Shown here piece by piece: positions 6,136 through 12,326 of a stretch of DNA of 28,286 nucleotides (positions within the stretch are counted from its first letter, which is position 1; each line of letters starts with the position of its first letter). The notes beneath the pieces were generated by a model that saw nothing but the letters and a program-made list of their open reading frames with translations, did not search any database and was not told where the DNA came from. The DNA lies in NCBI GenBank assembly GCA_034721895.1, contig JAYEND010000019.1, positions 1-28,286 of the forward strand, written 5' to 3'. Origin of the DNA: SZUA-451 sp034721895. GTDB lineage: Bacteria > Campylobacterota > Campylobacteria > Campylobacterales > Sulfurovaceae. A program made the translations under genes and the position numbers.

Positions 6136-7098
6136 TTAATGTGCAGCCGGGACTGCTGTCTCTTCTGCTACAGAAGCTTCAGCATCTTTTACAAAAGCCT
6201 CTGCTTTCTCTTTCGCTTCAAAGGCATCTTTTGACTCTGTCTCTTCGACTTCGGCTTTTGCCTGGGGATCACCTTCTGCCGGAACTTCTGCAGCAGGTGT
6301 ACTTTCTGCAGCTTCTTCAGCTTTTGGTGCTTCAGCAACAGGCTCATCTGCGGGAGCTTCGGCTTTTTCTTCAGCAGGAGCAGCAGGTGTACTTTCTGCT
6401 GTCTCTTCAGCTTTCGGCGTTTCTTCTGCCTCAGCTTTGGGTTCCTCACTCTTTGCGGTACTATCAGGAGCTACAGCTTCAGATTTGGCCTCTTCCACCT
6501 TTGGTTCTTCTTTTTTTACCGAGCCTTCTGATTTTAAACTATCAAGCTCATCTTCCAGATCGAAGACCTTATCATCCAGTGCTTTGACTTTGGCTACATT
6601 GGCACCATGTTCATAAACCAACTCGCCACCGTCTTTGCCCTGCTTCAATGTCGCTACAGCAAAAACTATAGCAAGAAGAAGGAAGAGTATTCTTCCTTTT
6701 TTCCCCATAAAAGCAATAATTTTGAAGATAAGTAAAATAATTGAAGCGTATACCAGATAGGTACCTATCAGTTTATGCTCTTTCAATTCACTCTGGCCGG
6801 CTTCACTCAGAAGATCCCAGGTATTTTTACCATCAACAGAGCCGGATACGTAAGCTGCGGCAAAGATCACAGCCATGATAATGATCAAAAAGAACGAGAC
6901 TGTACTCACAGCTCTCCCTTTCGGCTCCTCAGGCGTAGCATTTCTTTTCTGTATAATATTGACCAGCTCAAGAAGGACAATAACAATAGGGATGACAATT
7001 GCAAAATGCACCAGCGGAGGGTGCAATAATACAGGGACACTGTCAAGGGGCAGAGCATTGATGATAAATTCGGGTATCGTGATAGCAGGAAGTTCCAC
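6136..7098 (-). CDS. DUF2231 membrane protein with long Ala/Glu/Pro/Lys tail
   Basis: 320 residues. Four membrane helices at about 26-49, 64-86, 113-130 and 135-152, with the first containing LLHPPLVHFAIV, match the DUF2231 family; the two His could bind haem or metal, but that is not known. After a short helical stretch (about 170-190, LDDKVFDLEDELDSL) comes a tail of some 130 residues almost wholly Ala, Glu, Pro, Lys, Thr and Ser. It holds an internal duplication, PKAEETAESTPAAPAEE and PKAEEAAESTPAAEVPAE. The start is a GTG at 7098 with AAAGGAG six bases upstream. The tail may be a flexible spacer across the periplasm or cytoplasm. The gene lies 127 bp behind hemJ. Confidence 0.82.
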   Translation of the reverse strand: MELPAITIPEFIINALPLDSVPVLLHPPLVHFAIVIPIVIVLLELVNIIQKRNATPEEPKGRAVSTVSFFLIIIMAVIFAAAYVSGSVDGKNTWDLLSEAGQSELKEHKLIGTYLVYASIILLIFKIIAFMGKKGRILFLLLAIVFAVATLKQGKDGGELVYEHGANVAKVKALDDKVFDLEDELDSLKSEGSVKKEEPKVEEAKSEAVAPDSTAKSEEPKAEAEETPKAEETAESTPAAPAEEKAEAPADEPVAEAPKAEEAAESTPAAEVPAEGDPQAKAEVEETESKDAFEAKEKAEAFVKDAEASVAEETAVPAAH

Positions 7099-7194
7099 TT
7101 TTCACTCCTTTGTTTTTTGTTTTAGACTGATTGCATCATGCAGTAATCAACCTTTTATAAAAGATTATAACACACAATAATGGTTTCTAAAGCT

Positions 7195-7211
7195 TAAGGA
7201 GACCTCTAAAA
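7195..7211 (+). repeat. 17-bp dispersed motif, copy 2
   Basis: TAAGGAGACCTCTAAAA, 15 bases beyond the stop of hemJ, between hemJ and the DUF2231 gene. It agrees with copies 1 and 3 over most positions. Here the leading TAA is not the stop of a recognised plus-strand gene. Confidence 0.5.
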
Positions 7212-7225
7212 TCTCTTCATAATCA

Positions 7226-7660
7226 CTAAATGGGCTTAAGCACCACCATAATGACGATCACAATCATCAGCAATGTCGGTACTTCATTATAAAACCTGAA
7301 GAATTTACCGCTCTTATAGTAGGGGTCTTCAGCCAACCTGAGACGGATCACCTCCAGTGAAAAACTGTAGGCGATCATCAGTGCAGCAAAGATAAGCTTG
7401 ATTGCGAGCCATAGACTGTTATCGAAAAGCGAGGGAACAAGCCAGATCATCCATCCGCCGCTGATGATCGTTGCCCACATGGCCGGCAAGCCGATATACT
7501 TATAGAGCTTATACTCCTGTATCTCCACCACGGAGACAAAACCGGCATTGTCCGCATGCTCACGATGATAGACATAGAGCCTCGGTTGATAAAAGAGCAT
7601 CGCCATCCAGCTCATGAAACTCATGACATGAAATGCCAAAATCCAATTATAATAAGCCAT
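7226..7660 (-). CDS. hemJ: HemJ-type protoporphyrinogen IX oxidase
   Basis: 144-residue membrane protein of the HemJ (TIGR00701/UPF0093) family, which oxidises protoporphyrinogen IX to protoporphyrin IX in haem synthesis where HemG and HemY are absent. Seen: the conserved N-terminal WILAFHVMSFMSWMAMLFYQPRL with its key His (residue 11), LYKYIGLPAMWATIISGGWM, and the C-terminal RFYNEVPTLLMIVIVIMVVLKP. Four membrane helices are evident and the length is typical. GGAG lies five bases before the ATG. The gene is 23 bp behind the EEP-family gene, so the two are probably in one transcript with cvfB-like upstream. Confidence 0.93.
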   Translation of the reverse strand: MAYYNWILAFHVMSFMSWMAMLFYQPRLYVYHREHADNAGFVSVVEIQEYKLYKYIGLPAMWATIISGGWMIWLVPSLFDNSLWLAIKLIFAALMIAYSFSLEVIRLRLAEDPYYKSGKFFRFYNEVPTLLMIVIVIMVVLKPI

Positions 7661-7683
7661 TATTTCTCCACTTTAGGGCACCT

Positions 7684-9234
7684 TTAATACCCTTCAAAAT
7701 CTTTCCGGCCATAAATAACCAGTTGGGGTTTGTGATAATACCCCAGATGGGCATAAAGTATCTTGATTTTACTTCCCTCTTTGGGTTTCCATTTTTTACG
7801 CTTGAAAAAGATGGGTATCTGCTTGCCGTCTATCTCAAGCTTCTCTTTGCGGTAGATGCCGGTCAAGTTTACAAAGATCTGATTTTGCAGTGCAGGATCT
7901 CCACTGTCCAACGCTCCGGCTTTGAGATAATAGTCATCAGGTTTTGCTTCTCCCCGCTTTTTGACACGATCGATACCTATGATCTCCTTGAGCCCCCTGT
8001 ACTCCTTGATCTCACTGACCGTCAGATCATATTGCCCACCCTCTTTGAGGCCTCTTGCTGCACCATAGAGATAGATCGCCATGCCCTTGGGGGATTGCTT
8101 GATGACAGCATTGTTTCCGCGCTTGAAAATCACTATACACCCCTCCAGTCTGGCCAGATGGTCAAGCTTCTCTATTTTGTAGAGATCCTCGATCTTTTTG
8201 ACGGCCACATTTTTTTGTTTCTCTTTTTTGTAAGGCTCTGTACTGAAGCTTGCATAGACAGGCAAATGATCCGAGTACCCTTTTCCTTTGTGTTTTCCGC
8301 TCTTGTATCTCCAACTGTTTATCCAGCCTTTTTTCTGGAAGAGATAGGAGGCTTTGAAAACTCCAAAGGAGTTATTGATATAATCGACCCCTCTCTTGTC
8401 AAAAAGTGTCTGTGGCAAAATAATATGGTCAACGGCTCCCTTGTTGCCATAATATTTATGGCTCCATCGTTTTGATGCTGGGCGTTCCAGCCAAAGGTTG
8501 TAGTGATTCCCGTTTTTGTCCGAGAGAATCTTTGTTTCCGATACAAGCTCTTCATTCTCAACCGTCTTAAGAATATGGTTGATGCCTGTTATTCCATTGG
8601 TATCATTATGGTTTTTACGTATCACACGATGCTCATCATAATGACTGTTGAGATCCCCGATAACAACATATTCGCTCCCTTTCGGAAGAGTGTCGATTCT
8701 CTTTTTCAGTACCTTGGCAGAACGAATTCGCCGACTCTCTTTTCCGCCACGCGATTTTGCTTTCCAGTGATTGACAAAGAGTGTCAGCGGATACTCGTCA
8801 ATATCAACGGTTGCCTCCAAAATATTACGATCCCGATCAGAATAGTTGACCTGCAGCTCCCTCTTCTTTGTGATAGGGTATTTTGAAAGCAGTGCCACAT
8901 GGATCGCTGTACGCTTTTTTTGGGTAATTGACGCATAGGGATAAGGACAGCCGACCCGCTTGAGTCTTTTTTGCAGTCGCAATAGTATGGCAGGGTTTTC
9001 AATCTCCTGCAAACCGATGATATCCGCATCCAGATCACAGAGCACCTCCGCTGTATGGTTAAGTTTGATCTCCACCATACGTTTTGTCCAGTTATGCTTT
9101 CCTGGCTGATATTCGTCATACTCACTGCCGTTTTTAACATCGTCAAAGAGATTCTCTACATTGTAGCTGGCAATCTTCACCTCTTTGGAGAGCAGGAACA
9201 GGGGAATCAAGAGTAGCAGGATCGGTCGCAGCAA
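7684..9234 (-). CDS. Exported endonuclease/exonuclease/phosphatase (EEP) family protein
   Basis: 516 residues from a TTG start at 9234. I chose it because AGGAG, inside the last codons of the upstream gene, lies eight bases before it and it opens a proper signal peptide (LRPILLLLIPLFLLS). The ATG at 9285 would overlap that gene by 47 bases and give no signal peptide. Catalytic motifs of the Mg-dependent EEP fold are present: SYNVENL (23-29), LQEIEN (E77), NHW (H156), GDLNS (D194, N196), and SDHLPV (D322, H323). A C-terminal region of about 170 residues (345-516) has beta-rich OB-like character, as in exported nucleases of the ExeM type. It probably cuts nucleic acid or a phosphate ester outside the cytoplasm. 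The substrate cannot be read from sequence. Confidence 0.85.
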   Translation of the reverse strand: MLRPILLLLIPLFLLSKEVKIASYNVENLFDDVKNGSEYDEYQPGKHNWTKRMVEIKLNHTAEVLCDLDADIIGLQEIENPAILLRLQKRLKRVGCPYPYASITQKKRTAIHVALLSKYPITKKRELQVNYSDRDRNILEATVDIDEYPLTLFVNHWKAKSRGGKESRRIRSAKVLKKRIDTLPKGSEYVVIGDLNSHYDEHRVIRKNHNDTNGITGINHILKTVENEELVSETKILSDKNGNHYNLWLERPASKRWSHKYYGNKGAVDHIILPQTLFDKRGVDYINNSFGVFKASYLFQKKGWINSWRYKSGKHKGKGYSDHLPVYASFSTEPYKKEKQKNVAVKKIEDLYKIEKLDHLARLEGCIVIFKRGNNAVIKQSPKGMAIYLYGAARGLKEGGQYDLTVSEIKEYRGLKEIIGIDRVKKRGEAKPDDYYLKAGALDSGDPALQNQIFVNLTGIYRKEKLEIDGKQIPIFFKRKKWKPKEGSKIKILYAHLGYYHKPQLVIYGRKDFEGY

Positions 9235-9238
9235 TTTA

Positions 9239-10105
9239 CTATCTCCTGATAAGTGAGAATGAGTCCTCATCCAGAGCAATGACACCTCTCTCCTTCAGCG
9301 CATTCAGAACCCGCTTGAAATTCTTCTTGCTCATACCGAAACACTTCATAATCTCTTCTGCATCACTTTTGCTGGTTATGCCAATAGTGTTGCCGCTCTC
9401 TTTCAAAACTTCCAGGATCTTCTCTTCGAGTTGCTCCTGATTATTTTTGGCACCAAGACGCTGCAGAGAGAGATCGAGTTTGAAATCTTTGCGAACCTGT
9501 TTGATATACCCTTTTTTACGATCTCCTACCTGGATCGGCTCAAATATTTCATTTTTGAAAAGCATTCCCTCATAGAGATTGTTTGCCACTACTTTATACC
9601 CCAATGGTGTTTTGGCGATGACAAACAAATCCATCTCTTTGTTGGGATGCAACCCTTTCATATCATGGGAAAGCCACTTTCCTATCTTCTGTGTCCCGTA
9701 AAGCCGCCCCGTCTGTTCATCGAGACAGACCCTCAGGATATACTTTTTGCCAATATTGAAATACTCTTTTTGTTGAGAGAGCGGAACAAAAAGGTCTTTT
9801 GGCAAACCCCAGTTCACAAAGGCGCCATAGGATTTGTAATCTACCACCGTAAAGTAACCATATTCCCCTAATTTTGCATAAGGCATTTTGGTGCTGGCAA
9901 CAGACCTGTCTTCTGAGTCAGTGTAGACAAATACATCGATCAATGTTCCTATAGGCATCTCTTCTTCTACTACATAAGCATTGGGAAGCAACACCTCCGA
10001 GTCATCTTTGGCTTCAAGGAAAAGACCGGGGTCTGTATCACGTATCACTTCTAGTGTATTGATCTTGCCGATCTCTATCATTAAGTTTTTTGATCTTTCA
10101 TTCAT
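9239..10105 (-). CDS. CvfB-like S1 RNA-binding protein
   Basis: 288 residues of the CvfB/YitL family: several S1-type OB folds followed by a winged helix. Seen: an N-terminal S1-like segment GKINTLEVIRDTDPGLFLEA with LLPNAYV; a second fold YFTVVDYKSYGAFVNWGLPKDLFVPLSQQ, the usual S1 core; a third segment VVANNLYEGMLFKNEIF...GYIKQVRKDFKLDLSLQ; and a C-terminal winged helix, EEIMKCFGMSKKNFKRVLNALKERGVI. The ATG at 10105 has GGA upstream; an ATG at 10081 (MIEIGKIN) is also possible. Its final codons supply the Shine-Dalgarno for the EEP gene four bases on, so the two are coupled. In Staphylococcus a relative affects virulence-factor expression; here a general RNA role is likely. Confidence 0.85.
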   Translation of the reverse strand: MNERSKNLMIEIGKINTLEVIRDTDPGLFLEAKDDSEVLLPNAYVVEEEMPIGTLIDVFVYTDSEDRSVASTKMPYAKLGEYGYFTVVDYKSYGAFVNWGLPKDLFVPLSQQKEYFNIGKKYILRVCLDEQTGRLYGTQKIGKWLSHDMKGLHPNKEMDLFVIAKTPLGYKVVANNLYEGMLFKNEIFEPIQVGDRKKGYIKQVRKDFKLDLSLQRLGAKNNQEQLEEKILEVLKESGNTIGITSKSDAEEIMKCFGMSKKNFKRVLNALKERGVIALDEDSFSLIRR

Positions 10106-10157
10106 AGGTCATTCCGTTGTATTGGTGTATTGTGATTTACCCATAATCAAGTAAAGT

Positions 10158-10163
10158 ATTATA
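10158..10163 (-). promoter_or_regulatory. Probable -10 box for the cvfB-like operon
   Basis: TATAAT on the minus strand, about 52 bases before the ATG at 10105. No convincing -35. It would drive the cvfB-like, EEP and hemJ genes. Confidence 0.4.
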
Positions 10164-10215
10164 TCCTATTTATTGCCGCACTGGTCAGATATCTTAATCT
10201 TTAAATATTATTTAG

Positions 10216-10268
10216 TTACAATATAAAATAATAGATTAAATATTTAATTATAATATTTTATATTGTAA
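10216..10268. promoter_or_regulatory. Nested concentric palindrome upstream of parA
   Basis: Outer arms TTACAATATAAAATA (10216-10230) and TATTTTATATTGTAA (10254-10268) are perfect 15-bp complements. Between them lies a perfect 14-bp palindrome, ATTAAATATTTAAT (10235-10248). The two share a centre to within half a base. A TATAAT box (10249-10254) overlaps the right half, and the parA ribosome-binding site follows at once. This is the expected place for an autoregulatory operator or centromere-like site bound by a ribbon-helix-helix partner. All bases but a few are A or T, so chance symmetry is easier here, yet 15 perfect pairs plus a shared centre is strong. Confidence 0.65.
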
Positions 10269-10284
10269 TTTATAAAGGAGCGCC

Positions 10285-10863
10285 ATGATCACCCTCTATA
10301 ATGTCAAGGGAGGCGTGGGGAAGTCATCACTTGCTTTTCAATTGGCAAAACACTACAGTCTCCCTCTTTATACTAATGACATCTACTCAGCTCTGACAGA
10401 TATTCATAAGATTGACCCCAAGGAAAAGAAAAGTGAACTTCCCGATTGCGTACTGGATCTGGGCGGTTTTTCTGATCACCGTATCGCCTCCTATATCAAA
10501 AATTCAGACGTGATCATCATCCCCACACTCTACTCCAAACTCGATCTGCAGTCAACAGTGTTGACAACACGTGATATCATAGAAGTCAAGCCGGATGCCA
10601 AGATCATTATCGTCATCAATAAAACACGCTCCAATGACGGTAAAATGATTGATGAGACAAAAAGGACCCTGGGGAAATATCTCCCATTTGATGCACAGTA
10701 TATCGAGATCCGTGCATCCAAATGTTTCTACCATAGTGTCAACAGCGGACAGAGCATTTTTGAAATTTACAATGCCAACAAAATGAACAAAAAATATTAC
10801 GTCAATACTATCAATTCTGTCTATGAACTTATCACCGAAATAGACAATCTCAAAGGAGTCTGA
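10285..10863 (+). CDS. ParA-type partition ATPase
   Basis: 192 residues, a short ParA/MinD-type P-loop ATPase as in type Ib plasmid partition systems. The deviant Walker A is KGGVGKSS (8-15) with the signature Lys8 and catalytic Lys13. The Walker A' strand is VLDLGGF and the Walker B-like strand is VIIIPTLYSKLDL. IIIVINKTRS is the adenine-side strand. It lacks the N-terminal DNA-binding domain of long type Ia ParA. AAGGAG lies just before the ATG. The downstream 70-residue gene starts two bases after the stop, so the pair forms an operon. ParA normally moves DNA cargo by cycling ATP on the nucleoid. There is no replication gene nearby, so the module may be a chromosomal orphan or a relic of an integrated element. 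Confidence 0.85.
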   Translation: MITLYNVKGGVGKSSLAFQLAKHYSLPLYTNDIYSALTDIHKIDPKEKKSELPDCVLDLGGFSDHRIASYIKNSDVIIIPTLYSKLDLQSTVLTTRDIIEVKPDAKIIIVINKTRSNDGKMIDETKRTLGKYLPFDAQYIEIRASKCFYHSVNSGQSIFEIYNANKMNKKYYVNTINSVYELITEIDNLKGV

Positions 10864-10865
10864 CC

Positions 10866-11078
10866 ATGGAACTTGATCTCACACTCAGCAAATCAGCCAT
10901 CAAAGGAAAACGGGGAAGACCTCCGGGGAGCAAGTCTGTAGAAGACGCTGCAGACAAACGCCTTGTCATCAGTATCAATACACAGCAGGACAGGCTTATC
11001 AGAGAGTACTGCAAAGAGCAGGATATCAAGATCAGCGCGCTGATCAAATCGCTGCTGAAAGAGAAGAAAATTATTTAA
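10866..11078 (+). CDS. Small ribbon-helix-helix ParA partner with AT-hook-like segment
   Basis: 70 residues. Residues 13-23 (KGKRGRPPGSK) carry the GRP core flanked by basic residues that marks an AT-hook, which binds the minor groove of A/T-rich DNA. Residues 32-67 (RLVISINTQQDRLIREY...IKISALIKSLLKEK) fit a ribbon-helix-helix fold: one strand, then two helices. Size and place directly behind parA match the small centromere-binding proteins of type Ib partition systems. The very A/T-rich palindrome upstream of parA would suit both domains. It has AAGGAG before its ATG. A copy of its last 19 codons is repeated at 11976-12032. Confidence 0.72.
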   Translation: MELDLTLSKSAIKGKRGRPPGSKSVEDAADKRLVISINTQQDRLIREYCKEQDIKISALIKSLLKEKKII

Positions 11079-11122
11079 CAGCTTATGGCAATCTTTTATA
11101 CAATTGTCTTATCATAAAATAA
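11016..11122 (+). repeat. Direct repeat, copy 1 (3' end of the ParA-partner gene)
   Basis: This covers the last 20 or so codons of the 70-residue gene plus about 45 bases beyond its stop. It is nearly identical to 11970-12095, with small insertions downstream of the stop. It includes the perfect 16-bp palindrome GATCAGCGCGCTGATC at 11030-11045. Between the copies lies the TerB-DnaJ gene. Confidence 0.8.
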
Positions 11123-11139
11123 GGAATATCCAGCTAGAA

Positions 11140-11907
11140 TTATTTTCTCTCCCTTTTTATCATCTCGTAAGCTTGATTTAACTCTTGAGTTTTTTTGGTT
11201 GCCTCTTCCATATAGGCTTCGCTTTTGTTTTGTGATGCGATGATGTCCGGATGAAATTCACGAACTTTATTCCTGTATGCCTTTTTGATCACATTCATGT
11301 CATCACTCTCATTGACACCTAAAAGTTTATACGCATCTTTTAGGTTTGATTGCGGATGAACATTTTTCATCATAGATTCAAACTGATTAAAAATCGCGTT
11401 GTAGGTATAGGTGTCAAAGTTGAAAGCCCGGGCAATAGTTTGTAAAGCAGCATTTTCATTTTGTGATACTTCACCATCTGCAAAAGCAAGTTGGATCAAA
11501 AAGCCCATAAATTGTTGCTGTTTTCGTCTATCTAGCCTAATGGATTGACCCAGTCTTTGTGCTATGGCTTGCGTATCATCGGTGCGATTTTTCTCTTCAT
11601 TGAATATTTCTTTGAGTATCTCTCTCGCTTTGTGAGGATCTGGAAAAACAGCAGAAATATCATCAAACATCATCCCGACGAGTTGGGCCTCCAGCCTATC
11701 AACTCTTCCATCAGCTTTAGCAACTTTTGCAGCAAGTGCCACAAAAAGGCCCAGGTCACTGTTTTTTATAGACTCTTTTGTAACCAGGAAGTTTCTAAAT
11801 GTTTTTTGGGAGTAGGTCTGCTCTTCTTTCTTTTTCGCAAAGCTTTTAAATATTGTATAAAGTATATACCCCAAAAATAGCAAAAGTAATAAATCTGAAT
11901 CACTCAT
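11140..11907 (-). CDS. Membrane-anchored TerB-DnaJ (DjlA-like) co-chaperone
   Basis: 255 residues with the DjlA layout: an N-terminal membrane helix (about 5-20), a TerB-type helical domain (about 48-180) and a C-terminal J domain (about 189-255). TerB signs are the paired acidic loops AKADGRVD (63-70) and AFADGEVSQNE (141-151). The J domain has YKLLGV and the essential HPD at 219-221, which stimulates DnaK ATPase. AGGAG lies five bases before the ATG. The gene is convergent with the ParA-partner gene and bracketed by the duplicated partner fragment, so it may have been inserted there or the partner gene tandemly copied around it. DnaK itself is encoded at the window's end. Confidence 0.87.
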   Translation of the reverse strand: MSDSDLLLLLFLGYILYTIFKSFAKKKEEQTYSQKTFRNFLVTKESIKNSDLGLFVALAAKVAKADGRVDRLEAQLVGMMFDDISAVFPDPHKAREILKEIFNEEKNRTDDTQAIAQRLGQSIRLDRRKQQQFMGFLIQLAFADGEVSQNENAALQTIARAFNFDTYTYNAIFNQFESMMKNVHPQSNLKDAYKLLGVNESDDMNVIKKAYRNKVREFHPDIIASQNKSEAYMEEATKKTQELNQAYEMIKRERK

Positions 11908-11969
11908 AACATCTCCTAAAATAATTGCACGATTATACAGTTATCAAGTAAATAGACTTCTTATTGTCC

Positions 11970-12032
11970 GATCAGGATATCAAGATCAGCGCGCTGATCA
12001 AATCGCTGCTAAAGGAGAAAGAAATTATTTGA
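11970..12032 (+). pseudogene. 3' fragment of a ParA-partner gene paralogue
   Basis: The frame reads DQDIKISALIKSLLKEKEII and a TGA stop, against QDIKISALIKSLLKEKKII in the intact gene. An in-frame TAA lies at 11949-11951 and no matching sequence precedes it, so only the last 20 or so codons survive. There is no evidence that it is translated. Confidence 0.75.
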
Positions 12033-12095
12033 CAGCTTATGGCAGCCTTTTATACAAATGAAAGTTATATTGTCTTATTATAAAATTAAGGATAA
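11970..12095 (+). repeat. Direct repeat, copy 2
   Basis: Second copy of 11016-11122, in the same orientation, about 950 bases on. The first 38 bases from 11973 are identical, and similarity continues past the stop codon (ACAGCTTATGGCA, TTTTATACAA, TTGTCTTAT) to about 12095. It carries the same 16-bp palindrome at 11984-11999. Confidence 0.8.
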
Positions 12096-12126
12096 TAGAT
12101 CTGAAATTTATACAAAAGGATAGGAA

Positions 12127-12291
12127 ATGCTAAAATGCAAAAAAGTCAACAAATACATCAAAAAACAAATCGATAATATGCTCAAAAAAGAGTTAAAGCA
12201 GGATATCAAAAAAAACATCAAACACTATAAGAAAGAAGAGAGATTGGCAAACAAGGCCAAGAAGAGTAAAAAGTCAAAAAAATCCAGGTAG
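12127..12291 (+). CDS. Small lysine-rich protein of 54 residues
   Basis: The frame opens with ATG and has AAGGA seven bases upstream, which is a good ribosome-binding site. It encodes 54 residues, about 40% lysine or arginine: MLKCKKVNKYIKKQID at the start, one Cys, and an end of KSKKSKKSR. It is strongly basic and likely helical at first, with a disordered tail, so nucleic-acid or acidic-surface binding is a fair guess. The 11-base string CAGGATATCAA inside it (from 12199) also begins the two repeat copies at 11019 and 11973, perhaps by chance. It lies just downstream of repeat copy 2 and converges on dsbD. Confidence 0.6.
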   Translation: MLKCKKVNKYIKKQIDNMLKKELKQDIKKNIKHYKKEERLANKAKKSKKSKKSR

Positions 12292-12321
12292 GCCTACAGG
12301 GCAAATAATCCCTGCCGCCTA
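12289..12321 (-). terminator. Possible terminator between the lysine-rich gene and dsbD
   Basis: Inner stem CAGGG/CCCTG (12297-12301 and 12310-12314) and outer stem TAGG/CCTA, with an internal loop. On the minus strand a run of seven T follows about 12 bases later, inside the lysine-rich gene's end. It is not a textbook case because the T-run is offset. Confidence 0.35.
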
Positions 12322-12326
12322 AAATC

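Noticed and set aside
6141..6587. 148-codon Leu/Gln-rich frame opposite the DUF2231 tail, and a Lys-rich frame at 6189-6449
   Set aside because: Both are by-products of the repetitive Ala/Glu codons of the tail.
7633..8475. 280-codon open frame on the plus strand
   Set aside because: It is antisense to the EEP-family gene, whose catalytic motifs are intact. The plus-strand reading matches no family.
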